From: Liolophura sinensis
Taxonomy: Eukaryota > Mollusca > Polyplacophora > Chitonida > Chitonidae
Direction of reading: 5' to 3'
NCBI RefSeq assembly: GCF_032854445.1
Contig: NW_027017963.1
Span: forward strand, 248,001-312,000
DNA: 64,000 nt
In this document: piece by piece, positions 39,201 through 52,149 of the stretch
How positions within the stretch are numbered: position 1 is the first letter of the stretch
Layout: every line of letters begins with the position of its first letter
Made by a program: the position numbers and the translations under genes
Notes under the pieces: model-generated
Databases searched by the model: none
What the model saw: the letters and a program-made list of their open reading frames with translations, nothing else
What the model was told of the DNA's origin: nothing

Positions 39201-41151
39201 AGACATTTGTTGGGTGAGTTAAATGGGCTTGGCCCAAAGATTTGACGTCGTCTGGGCTACCGAAGGGCACATAACTTATAATGAAAAGTTGAATATAGTA
39301 ATGACCAGTCGCGATTGTACATAGTTAATGTAGCCGATTTCAATTAGCAAAAAGACCAGGCAAAAATCCAAAAGTGGAAAAACTGATCCAATGCTGCTGG
39401 TAAGAGGCTAATCCGACGTATTTTGTGACGAGAAATCGAATGGTGCAAACCGCGTTGCTCTCCGACCAATACTTTTGGCTGTAGCCACAAATGAATAATC
39501 AATGATGTCAAGATCACGTGCCCAGCAACGGCTCTTACTCCATGGAAACCAAGGAAATTTGCAAGTTTTCAACAGCTGGTGATGCCTGGCCCAATTGCGC
39601 ATCTTTCGGAACCTTATTGATGTGGGTCAGTGTTCAATTGTACTTTTTACAGCGGATTGTATCAAGTACCTTGTGTTTTTTTTATATACAAATGGTGTGG
39701 TTTTTCTACATGTAGATAAAGACATTGAGTTTGTCTTCGACTTAGAAGAAAGACATTTGCTGGGTGAGTTAAATGGGCTTGGCCCAAAGATTTGACGTCG
39801 TCTGGGCTACCGAAGGGCACATAACTTATAATGAAAAGTTGAATATAGTAATGACCAGTCGCGATTGTACATAGTTAATGTAGCCGATTTCAATTCGCAA
39901 AAAGACCAGGCAAAAATCCAAAAGTAGAAAAACTGTTCCAATGCTGTTGGTAAGATTCTAATCCGACGTATTTTGTGACGAGAAATCGAATGGTGCAAAC
40001 CGCGTTGCTCTCCGACCAATACTTTTGGCTGTAGCCACAAATGAATAATCAATGATGTCAAGATCACGTGCCCAGCAACGGCTCTTACTCCATGGAAACC
40101 AAGGAAATTTGCAATTTTTCAACAGCTGGAGATGCCTGGCCCAATTGCGCATCCTTTGGCACCTTATTGATGTGGGTCAGTGTTCAATTGTACTTTTTAC
40201 AGCGGATTGTATCAAGTACCTTGTGTTTTTTTTATATACAAATGGTGTGGTTTTTCTACATGTAGATAAAGACATTGAGTTTGTCTTCGACTTAGGAGTA
40301 AGACATTTGTTGGGTGAGTTAAATGGGCTTGGCCCAAAGATTTGACGTCGTCTGGGCTACCGATGGGCACATAACTTATAATGAAAAGTTGAATATAGTA
40401 ATGACCAGTAGCGATTGTACATAGTTAATGTAGCCGATTTCAATTCGCAAAAAGACCAGGCAAAAATCCAAAAGTAGAAAAACTGTTCCAATGCTGTTGG
40501 TAAGATGCTAATCCGACGTATTTTGTGACGAGAAATCGAATGGTGCAAACCGCGTTGCTCTCCGACCAATACTTTTGGCTGTAGCCACAAATGAATAATC
40601 AATGATGTCAAGATCACGTGCCCAGCAACGGCTCTTACTCCATGGAAACCAAGGAAATTTGCAATTTTTCAACAGCTGGAGATGCCTGGCCCAATTGCGC
40701 ATCCTTTGGCACCTTATTGATGTGGGTCAGTGTTCAATTGTACTTTTTACAGCGGATTGTATCAAGTACCTTGTGTTTTTTTTATATACAAATGGTGTGG
40801 TTTTTCTACATGTAGATAAAGACATTGAGTTTGTCTTCGACTTAGAAGTAAGACATTTGTTGGGTGAGTTAAATGGGCTTGGTTCAAAGATTTGACGTCG
40901 TCTGGGCTACCGAAGGGCACATAACTTATAATGAAAAGTTGAATATAGTAATGACCAGTCGTGATTGTACATAGTTAATGTATCCGATTTCAATTCGCAA
41001 AAAGACCAGGCAAAAATCCAAAAGTGGAAAAACTGTTCCAATGCTGCTGGTAAGAGGCTAATCCGACGTATTTTGTGACGAGAAATCGAATGGTGCAAAC
41101 CGCGTTGCTCTCCGACCAATACTTTTGGCTGTAGCCACAAATGAATAATCA
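36202..41151 (+). repeat. 9-unit HOR G-N-N-J-S-R-L-Q-Fs (4,950 bp)
   Basis: Unit starts: G36202 N36753 N37303 J-like37853 S38403 R38952 L39502 Q40052 Fs40602. Markers are CAGTAACGG in G, AGTGAATAATC before the first N, CACAAAAC and CCTAAAG in the first N, AGTAGCGATT and CGATTGG in the second, GTAGAATATAG with CGCAATTG before S, ATTCGACGTC at about 38690 in S, and GTAAGATGC variants around R and Q. The block repeats in expanded form immediately downstream. L is shared with the large HOR. Confidence 0.85.
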
Positions 41152-44100
41152 ATGATGTCAAGATCACGTGCCCAGTAACGGCTCTTACTCCATGGAAACC
41201 AAGGAAATTTGCAATTTTTCAACAGCTGGAGATGCCTGGCCCAATTGCGCATCCTTTGGCACCTTATTGATGTGGGTCAGTGTTCAATTGTACTTTTTAC
41301 AGCGGATTGTATCAAGTACCTTGTGTTTTTTTTTATATACAAATGGTGTGGTTTTTCTACATGTAGATAAAGACATTGAGTTTGTCTTCGACTTAAGAGT
41401 AAGACATTTGCTGGGTGAGTTAAATGGGCTTGGCCCAAAGATTTGACGTCGTCTGGGCTACCGAAGGGCACATAACTTATAATGAAATGTTGAATATAGT
41501 AATGACCAGTCGCGATTGTACATAGTTAATGTAGCCGATTTCAATTAGCAAAAAGACCAGGCAAAAATCCAAAAGTGGAAAAACTGTTCCAATGCTGCTG
41601 GTAAGAGGCTAATCCGACGTATTTTGTGACGAGAAATCGAATGGTGCAAACCGCGTTGCTCTCCGACCAATACTTTTGGCTGTAGCCACAAGTGAATAAT
41701 CAATGATGTCAAGATCACGTGCCCAGCAACGGCTCTTACTCCATGGAAACCAAGGAAATTTGCAATTTTTCAACAGCTGGAGATGCCTGGCCCAATTGCG
41801 CATCCTTTGGCACCTTATTGATGTGGGTCAGTGTTCAATTGTACTTTTTACAGCGGATTGTATCAAGTACCTTGTGTTTTTTTTATATACAAATGGTGTG
41901 GTTTTTCTACATGTAGATAAAGACATTGAGTTTGTCTTCGACTTAGAAGTAAGACATTTGCTGGGTGAGTTAAATGGGCTTGGCCCAAAGATTTGACGTC
42001 GTCTGGGCTACCGAAGGGCACAAAACTTATAATGAAAAGTTGAATATAGTAATGACCAGTCGCGATTGTACATAGTTAATGTAGCCGATTTCAATTCGCA
42101 AAAAGACCAGGCAAAAATCCTAAAGTAGAAAAACTGTTCCAATGCTGCTGGTAAGAGGCTAATCCGACGTATTTTGTGACGAGAAATCGATTGGTGCAAA
42201 CCGCGTTGCTCTCCAACCAATACTTTTGGCTGTAGCCACAAATGAATAATCAATGATGTCAAGATCACGTGCCCAGCAACGGCTCTTACTCCATGGAAAC
42301 CAAGGAAATTTGCAATTTTTCAACAGCTGGAGATGCCTGGCCCAATTGCGCATCCTTTGGCACCTTATTGATGTGGGTCAGTGTTCAATTGTACTTTTTA
42401 CAGCGGATTGTATCAAGTACCTTGTGTTTTTTTTATATACAAATGGTGTGGTTTTTCTACATGTAGATAAAGACATTGAGTTTGTCTTCGACTTAGAAGT
42501 AAGACATTTGCTGGGTGAGTTAAATGGGCTTGGCCCAAAGATTTGACGTCGTCTGGGCTACCGAAGGGCACATAACTTATAATGAAAAGTTGAATATAGT
42601 AATGACCAGTAGCGATTGTACATAGTTAATGTAGCCGATTTCAATTCGCAAAAAGACCAGGCAAAAATCCAAAAGTGGAAAAACTGTTCCAATGCTGCTG
42701 GTAAGAGGCTAATCCGACGTATTTTGTGACGAGAAATCGATTGGTGCAAACCGCGTTGCTCTCCAACCAATACTTTTGGCTGTAGCCACAAATGAATAAT
42801 CAATGATGTCAAGATCACGTGCCCAGCAACGGCTCTTACTCCATGGAAACCAAGGAAATTTGCAATTTTTCAACAGCTGGAGATGCCTGGCCCAATTGCG
42901 CATCCTTTGGCACCTTATTGATGTGGGTCAGTGTTCAATTGTACTTTTTACAGCGGATTGTATCAAGTACCTTGTGTTTTTTTTATATACAAATGGTGTG
43001 GTTTTTCTACATGTAGATAAAGACATTGAGTTTGTCTTCGACTTAGAAGTAAGACATTTGCTGGGTGAGTTAAATGGGCTTGGCCCAAAGATTTGACGTC
43101 GTCTGGGCTACCGAAGGGCACATAACTTATAATGAAAAGTTGAATATAGTAATGACCAGTAGCGATTGTACATAGTTAATGTAGCCGATTTCAATTCGCA
43201 AAAAGACCAGGCAAAAATCCAAAAGTGGAAAAACTGTTCCAATGCTGCTGGTAAGAGGCTAATCCGACGTATTTTGTGACGAGAAATCGATTGGTGCAAA
43301 CCGCGTTGCTCTCCAACCAATACTTTTGGCTGTAGCCACAAATGAATAATCAATGATGTCAAGATCACGTGCCCAGCAACGGCTCTTACTCCATGGAAAC
43401 CAAGGAAATTTGCAATTTTTCAACAGCTGGAGATGCCTGGCCCAATTGCGCATCCTTTGGCACCTTATTGATGTGGGTCAGTGTTCAATTGTACTTTTTA
43501 CAGCGGATTGTATCAAGTACCTTGTGTTTTTTTTATATACAAATGGTGTGGTTTTTCTACATGTAGATAAAGACATTGAGTTTGTCTTCGACTTAGAAGT
43601 AAGACATTTGCTGGGTGAGTTAAATGGGCTTGGCCCAAAGATTTGACGTCGTCTGGGCTACCGAAGGGCACATAACTTATAATGAAAAGTAGAATATAGT
43701 AATGACCAGTCGCAATTGTACATAGCTAATGTACCCGATTTCAATAAGCAAAAAGACCAGGCAAAAATCCAAAAGTGGAAAAACTGTTCCAATGCTGCTG
43801 GTAAGAGGCTAATCCGACGTATTTTGTGACGAGAAATCGAATGGTGCAAACCGCGTTGCTCTCCGACCAATACTTTTGGCTGTAGCCACAAATGAATAAT
43901 CAATGATGTCAAGATCACGTGCCCAGCAACGGCTCTTACTCCATGGAAACCATAGAAATTTGCAATTTTTCAACAGCTGGAGATGCCTGGCCCAATTGCG
44001 CATCTTTTGGCACCTTATTGATGTGGGTCAGTGTTCAATTGTACTTTTTACAGCGGATTGTATCAAGTACCTTGTGTTTTTTTATATACAAATGGTGTGG

Positions 44101-47100
44101 TTTTTCTACATGTAGATAAAGACATTGAGTTTGTCTTCGACTTAGAAGTAAGACATTTGCTGGGTGAGTTAAATGGGCTTGGCCCAAAGATTCGACGTCG
44201 TCTGGGCTACCGATGGGCACATAACTTATAATGAAATGTTGAATATAGTAATGACCAGTTGCGATTGTACATAGTTAATGTAGCCGATTTCAATTAGCAA
44301 AATGACCAGGCAAAAATCCAAAAGTGGAAAAACTGTTCCAATGCTGTTGGTAAGACGCTAATCCGACGTATTTTGTGACGAGAAATCGAATGGTGCAAAC
44401 CGCGTTGCTCTCCGACCAATACTTTTGGCTGTAGCCACAAATGAATAATCAATGATGTCAAGATCACGTGAACAGCAACGGCTCTTACTCCATGGAAACC
44501 ATAGAAATTTGCAATTTTTCAACAGCTGGAGATGCCTGGCCCAATTGCGCATCTTTCGGAACCTTATTGATGTGGGTCAGTGTTCAATTGTACTTTTTAC
44601 AGCGGACTGTGTCATGTACCTTGTGTTTTTTTTATATACAAATGGTGTGGTTTTTCTACATGTAGATAAAGACATTGAGTTTGTCTTCGACTTAGAAGTA
44701 AGACATTTGTTGGGTGAGTTAAATGGGCTTGGCCCAAAGATTTGACGTCGTCTGGGCTACCGAAGGGCACATAACTTATAATGAAAAGTTGAATATAGTA
44801 ATGACCAGTCGCGATTGTACATAGTTAATGTAGCCGATTTCAATTAGCAAAAAGACCAGGCAAAAATCCAAAAGTGGAAAAACTGATCCAATGCTGCTGG
44901 TAAGAGGCTAATCCGACGTATTTTGTGACGAGAAATCGAATGGTGCAAACCGCGTTGCTCTCCGACCAATACTTTTGGCTGTAGCCACAAATGAATAATC
45001 AATGATGTCAAGATCACGTGCCCAGCAACGGCTCTTACTCCATGGAAACCAAGGAAATTTGCAAGTTTTCAACAGCTGGTGATGCCTGGCCCAATTGCGC
45101 ATCTTTCGGAACCTTATTGATGTGGGTCAGTGTTCAATTGTACTTTTTACAGCGGATTGTATCAAGTACCTTGTGTTTTTTTTATATACAAATGGTGTGG
45201 TTTTTCTACATGTAGATAAAGACATTGAGTTTGTCTTCGACTTAGAAGTAAGACATTTGCTGGGTGAGTTAAATGGGCTTGGCCCAAAGATTTGACGTCG
45301 TCTGGGCTACCGAAGGGCACATAACTTATAATGAAAAGTTGAATATAGTAATGACCAGTCGCGATTGTACATAGTTAATGTAGCCGATTTCAATTCGCAA
45401 AAAGACCAGGCAAAAATCCAAAAGTAGAAAAACTGTTCCAATGCTGTTGGTAAGATGCTAATCCGACGTATTTTGTGACGAGAAATCGAATGGTGCAAAC
45501 CGCGTTGCTCTCCGACCAATACTTTTGGCTGTAGCCACAAATGAATAATCAATGATGTCAAGATCACGTGCCCAGCAACGGCTCTTACTCCATGGAAACC
45601 AAGGAAATTTGCAATTTTTCAACAGCTGGAGATGCCTGGCCCAATTGCGCATCCTTTGGCACCTTATTGATGTGGGTCAGTGTTCAATTGTACTTTTTAC
45701 AGCGGATTGTATCAAGTACCTTGTGTTTTTTTTATATACAAATGGTGTGGTTTTTCTACATGTAGATAAAGACATTGAGTTTGTCTTCGACTTAGAAGTA
45801 AGACATTTGTTGGGTGAGATAAATGGGCTTGGCCCAAAGATTTGACGTCGTCTGGGCTACCGAAGGGCACATAACTTATAATGAAAAGTTGAATATAGTA
45901 ATGACCAGTCGCGATTGTACATAGTTAATGTAGCCGATTTCAATTAGCAAAAAGACCAGGCAAAAATCCAAAAGTGGAAAAACTGATCCAATGCTGCTGG
46001 TAAGAGGCTAATCCGACGTATTTTGTGACGAGAAATCGAATGGTGCAAACCGCGTTGCTCTCCGACCAATACTTTTGGCTGTAGCCACAAATGAATAATC
46101 AATGATGTCAAGATCACGTGCCCAGCAACGGCTCTTACTCCATGGAAACCAAGGAAATTTGCAAGTTTTCAACAGCTGGTGATGCCTGGCCCAATTGCGC
46201 ATCTTTCGGAACCTTATTGATGTGGGTCAGTGTTCAATTGTACTTTTTACAGCGGATTGTATCAAGTACCTTGTGTTTTTTTTATATACAAATGGTGTGG
46301 TTTTTCTACATGTAGATAAAGACATTGAGTTTGTCTTCGACTTAGAAGTAAGACATTTGCTGGGTGAGTTAAATGGGCTTGGCCCAAAGATTTGACGTCG
46401 TCTGGGCTACCGAAGGGCACATAACTTATAATGAAAAGTTGAATATAGTAATGACCAGTCGCGATTGTACATAGTTAATGTGGCCGATTTCAATTCGCAA
46501 AAAGACCAGGCAAAAATCCAAAAGTAGAAAAACTGTTCCAATGCTGTTGGTAAGATGCTAATCCGACGTATTTTGTGACGAGAAATCGAATGGTGCAAAC
46601 CGCGTTGCTCTCCGACCAATACTTTTGGCTGTAGCCACAAATGAATAATCAATGATGTCAAGATCACGTGCCCAGCAACGGCTCTTACTCCATGGAAACC
46701 AAGGAAATTTGCAATTTTTCAACAGCTGGAGATGCCTGGCCCAATTGCGCATCCTTTGGCACCTTATTGATGTGGGTCAGTGTTCAATTGTACTTTTTAC
46801 AGCGGATTGTATCAAGTACCTTGTGTTTTTTTTATATACAAATGGTGTGGTTTTTCTACATGTAGATAAAGACATTGAGTTTGTCTTCGACTTAGGAGTA
46901 AGACATTTGTTGGGTGAGTTAAATGGGCTTGGCCCAAAGATTTGACGTCGTCTGGGCTACCGATGGGCACATAACTTATAATGAAAAGTTGAATATAGTA
47001 ATGACCAGTAGCGATTGTACATAGTTAATGTAGCCGATTTCAATTCGCAAAAAGACCAGGCAAAAATCCAAAAGTAGAAAAACTGTTCCAATGCTGTTGG

Positions 47101-47201
47101 TAAGATGCTAATCCGACGTATTTTGTGACGAGAAATCGAATGGTGCAAACCGCGTTGCTCTCCGACCAATACTTTTGGCTGTAGCCACAAATGAATAATC
47201 A
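41152..47201 (+). repeat. 11-unit expanded HOR G-N-N-N-N-S-R-L-Q-L-Q
   Basis: Unit starts: G41152 N41703 N42253 N42803 N43353 S43903 R44452 L45002 Q45552 L46102 Q46652. Against the preceding block the offset is 4,950 bp for G-N-N and 5,500 bp from S to the first Q, because of one additional N unit. It becomes 6,600 bp for the second L-Q, because that dimer is duplicated (1,100 bp). Shared rare variants (CAGTAACGG at G, GTAGAATATAG with CGCAATTG, ATTCGACGTC at about 44190) confirm common descent. Confidence 0.85.
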
Positions 47202-50200
47202 ATGATGTCAAGATCACGTGCCCAGCAACGGCTCTTACTCCATGGAAACCAAGGAAATTTGCAATTTTTCAACAGCTGGAGATGCCTGGCCCAATTGCGC
47301 ATCCTTTGGCACCTTATTGATGTGGGTCAGTGTTCAATTGTACTTTTTACAGCGGATTGTATCAAGTACCTTGTGTTTTTTTTATATACAAATGGTGTGG
47401 TTTTTCTACATGTAGATAAAGACATTGAGTTTGTCTTCGACTTAGAAGTAAGACATTTGCTGGGTGAGTTAAATGGGCTTGGCCCAAAGATTTGACGTCG
47501 TCTGGGCTACCGAAGGGCACATAACTTATAATGAAATGTTGAATATAGTAATGACCAGTCGCGATTGTACATAGTTAATGTAGCCGATTTCAATTAGCAA
47601 AAAGACCAGGCAAAAATCCAAAAGTGGAAAAACTGTTCCAATGCTGCTGGTAAGAGGATAATCCGACGTATTTTGTGACGAGAAATCGAATGGTGCAAAC
47701 CGCGTTGCTCTCCGACCAATACTTTTGGCTGTAGCCACAAATGAATAATCAATGATGTCAAGATCACGTGCCCAGCAACGGCTCTTACTCCATGGAAACC
47801 AAGGAAATTTGCAATTTTTCAACAGCTGGAGATGCCTGGCCCAATTGCGCATCCTTTGGCACCTTATTGATGTGGGTCAGTGTTCAATTGTACTTTTTAC
47901 AGCGGATTGTATCAAGTACCTTGTGTTTTTTTTATATACAAATGGTGTGGTTTTTCTACATGTAGATAAAGACATTGAGTTTGTCTTCGACTTAGAAGTA
48001 AGACATTTGTTGGGTGAGTTAAATGGGCTTGGCCCAAAGATTTGACGTCGTCTGGGCTACCGAAGGGCACATAACTTATAATGAAAAGTTGAATATAGTA
48101 ATGACCAGTCGCGATTGTACATAGTTAATGTAGCCGATTTCAATTCGCAAAAAGACCAGGCAAAAATCCAAAAGTGGAAAAACTGTTCCAATGCTGCTGG
48201 TAAGAGGCTAATCCGACGTATTTTGTGACGAGAAATCGAATGGTGCAAACCGCGTTGCTCTCCGACCAATACTTTTGGCTGTAGCCACAAATGAATAATC
48301 AATGATGTCAAGATCACGTGCCCAGCAACGGCTCTTACTCCATGAAAACCAAGGAAATTTGCAATTTTTCAACAGCTGAAGATGCCTGGCCCAATTGCGC
48401 ATCCTTTGGCACCTTATTGATGTGGGTCAGTGTTCAATTGTACTTTTTACAGCGGATTGTATCAAGTACCTTTTGTTTTTTTTATATACAAATGGTGTGG
48501 TTTTTCTACATGTAGATAAAGACATTGAGTTTGTCTTCGATTTAGAAGTAAGACATTTGTTGGGTGAGTTAAATGGGCTTGGCCCAAAGATTTGACGTCG
48601 TCTGGGCTACCGAAGGGCACATAACTTATAATGAAAAGTTGAATATAGTAATGACCAGTCGCGATTGTACATAGTTAATGTAGCCGATTTCAATTAACAA
48701 AAAGACCAGGCAAAAATCCAAAAGTGGAAAAACTGTTCCAATGCTGCTGGTAAGAGGCTAATCCGACGTATTTTGTGACGAGAAATCGAATGGTGCAAAC
48801 CGCGTTGCTCTCCGACCAATAATTTGGCTGTAGCCACAAATGAATAATCAATGATGTCAAGATCACGTGCCCAGCAACGGCTCTTACTCCATGGAAACCA
48901 AGGAAATTTGCAATTTTTCAACAGCTGGAGATGCCTGGCCCAATTGCGCATCCTTTGGCACCTTATTGATGTGGGTCAGTGTTCAATTGTACTTTTTACA
49001 GCGGATTGTATCAAGTACCTTGTGTTTTTTTTATATACAAATGGTGTGGTTTTTCTACATGTAGATAAAGACATTGAGTTTGTCTTCGACTTAGAAGTAA
49101 GACATTTGCTGGGTGAGTTAAATGGGCTTGGCCCAAAGATTTGACGTCGTCTGGGCTACCGAAGGGCACATAACTTATAATGAAAAGTTGAATATAGTAA
49201 TGACCAGTCGCGATTGTACATAGTTAATGTAGCCGATTTCAATTCGCAAAAAGACCAGGCAAAAATCCAAAAGTAGAAAAACTGTTCCAATGCTGCTGGT
49301 AAGAGGCTAATCCGACGTATTTTGTGACGAGAAATCGAATGGTGCAAACCGCGTTGCTCTCCGACCAATACTTTTGGCTGTAGCCACAAATGAATAATCA
49401 ATGATGTCAAGATCACGTGCCCAGCAACGGCTCTTACTCCATGGAAACCAAGGAAATTTGCAATTTTTCAACAGCTGGAGATGCCTGGCCCAATTGCGCA
49501 TCCTTTGGTACCTTATTGATGTGGGTCAGTGTTCAATTCTACTTTTTACAGCGGATTGTATCAAGTACCTTGTGTTTTTTTTATATACAAATGGTGTGGT
49601 TTTTCTACATGTAGATAAAGACATTGAGTTTGTCTTCGACTTAGAAGTAAGACATTTGTTGGGTGAGTTAAATGGGCTTGGCCCAAAGATTTGACGTCGT
49701 CTGGGCTACCGAAGGGCACATAACTTATAATGAAAAGTTGAATATAGTAATGACCAGTCGCGATTGTACATAGTTAATGTAGCCGATTTCAATTCGCAAA
49801 AAGACCAGGCAAAAATCCAAAAGTAGAAAAACTGTTCCAATGCTGCTGGTAAGAGGCTAATCCGACGTATTTTGTGACGAGAAATCGAATGGTGCAAACC
49901 GCGTTGCTCTCCGACCAATACTTTTGGCTGTATCCACAAATGAATAATCAATGATGTCAAGATCACGTGCCCAGCAACGGCTCTTACTCCATGGAAACCA
50001 AGGAAATTTGCAATTTTTCAACAGCTGAAGATGCCTGGCCCAATTGCGCATCCTTTGGCACCTTATTGATGTGGGTCAGTGTTCAATTGTACTTTTTACA
50101 GCGGATTGTATCAAGTAGCTTGTGTTTTTTTTATATACAAATGGTGTGGTTTTTCTACATGTAGATAAAGACATTGAGTTTGTCTTCGACTTAGAAGTAA

Positions 50201-52149
50201 GACATTTGCTGGGTGAGTTAAATGGGCTTGGCCCAAAGATTTGACGTCGTCTGGGCTACCGAAGGGCACATAACTTATAATGAAATGTTGAATATAGTAA
50301 TGACCAGTCGCGATTGTACATAGTTAATGTAGCCGATTTAAATTAGCAAAAAGACCAGGCAAAAATCCAAAAGTGGAAAAACTGTTCCAATGCTGCTGGT
50401 AAGAGGATAATCCGACGTATTTTGTGACGAGAAATCGAATGGTGCAAACCGCGTTGCTCTCCGACCAATACTTTTGGCTGTAGCCACAAATGAATAATCA
50501 ATGATGTCAAGATCACGTGCCCAGCAACGGCTCTTACTCCATGGAAACCAAGGAAATTTGCAATTTTTCAACAGCTGGAGATGCCTGGCCCAATTGCGCA
50601 TCCTTTGGCACCTTATTGATGTGGGTCAGTGTTCAATTGTACTTTTTACAGCGGATTGTATCAAGTACCTTGTGTTTTTTTTATATACAAATGGTGTGGT
50701 TTTTCTACATTTAGATAAAGACATTGAGTTTGTCTTCGACTTAGAAGTAAGACATTTGTTGGGTGAGTTAAATGGGCTTGGCCCAAAGATTTGACGTCGT
50801 CTGGGCTACCGAAGGGCACATAACTTATAATGAAAAGTTGAATATAGTAATGACCAGTCGCGATTGTACATAGTTAATGTAGCCGATTTCAATTCGCAAA
50901 AAGACCAGGCAAAAATCCAAAAGTAGAAAAACTGTTCCAATGCTGCTGGTAAGAGGCTAATCCGACGTATTTTGTGACGAGAAATCGAATGGTGCAAACC
51001 GCGTTGCTCTCCGATCAATACTTTTGGCTGTAGCCACAAATGAATAATCAATGATGTCAAGATCACGTGCCCAGCAACGGCTCTTACTCCATGGAAACCA
51101 AGGAAATTTGCAATTTTTCAACAGCTGAAGATGCCTGGCCCAATTGCGCATCCTTTGGCACCTTATTGATGTGGGTCAGTGTTCAATTGTACTTTTTACA
51201 GCGGATTGTATCAAGTACCTTTTGTTTTTTTTATATACAAATGGTGTGGTTTTTCTACATGTAGATAAAGACATTGAGTTTGTCTTCGATTTAGAAGTAA
51301 GACATTTGTTGGGTGAGTTAAATGGGCTTGGCCCAAAGATTTGACGTCGTCTGGGCTACCGAAGGGCACATAACTTATAATGAAAAGTTGAATATAGTAA
51401 TGACCAGTAGCGATTGTACATAGTTAATGTAGCCGATTTCAATTCGCAAAAAGACCAGGCAAAAATCCAAAAGTGGAAAAACTGTTCCAATGCTGCTGGT
51501 AAGAGGCTAATCCGACGTATTTTGTGACGAGAAATCGAATGGTGCAAACCGCGTTGCTCTCCGACCAATACTTTTGGCTGTAGCCACAAATGAATAATCA
51601 ATGATGTCAAGATCACGTGCCCAGCAACGGCTCTTACTCCATGGAAACCAAGGAAATTTGCAATTTTTCAACAGCTGGAGATGCCTGGCCCAATTGCGCA
51701 TCCTTTGGCACCTTATTGATGTGGGTCAGTGTTCAATTGTACTTTTTACAGCGGATTGTATCAAGTACCTTTTGTTTTTTTTATATACAAATGGTGTGGT
51801 TTTTCTACATGTAGATAAAGACATTGAGTTTGTCTTCGACTTAGAAGTAAGACATTTGTTGGGTGAGTTAAATGGGCTTGGCCCAAAGATTTGACGTCGT
51901 CTGGGCTACCGAAGGGCACATAACTTATAATGAAAAGTTGAATATAGTAATGACCAGTCGCGATTGTACATAGTTAATGTAGCCGATTTCAATTAACAAA
52001 AAGACCAGGCAAAAATCCAAAAGTGGAAAAACTGTTCCAATGCTGCTGGTAAGAGGCTAATCCGACGTATTTTGTGACGAGAAATCGAATGGTGCAAACC
52101 GCGTTGCTCTCCGACCAATAATTTGGCTGTAGCCACAAATGAATAATCA
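47202..52149 (+). repeat. Block C: N-U-N-V-W pentamer region
   Basis: Unit starts: N47202, then N47752 U48302 N48851 V49401 W49951, then N50501 U51051 F51601. The pentamer spans 47752-50500 (2,749 bp), and a partial second copy follows. U and W carry GCTGAAG, V carries TTTGGTACC, and W carries AGTAGCTTG and a GATTTAAATTAGC tail followed by GAGGATAATCC. Units 48302 and 51601 are 549 bp because ATACTTTTGG is shortened to ATAATTTGG near 48820 and 52120, together with AATTAACAAAAAG. Unit 50501 has CTACATTTAG, one of only two breaks of the 12-bp palindrome that I found. Confidence 0.86.
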
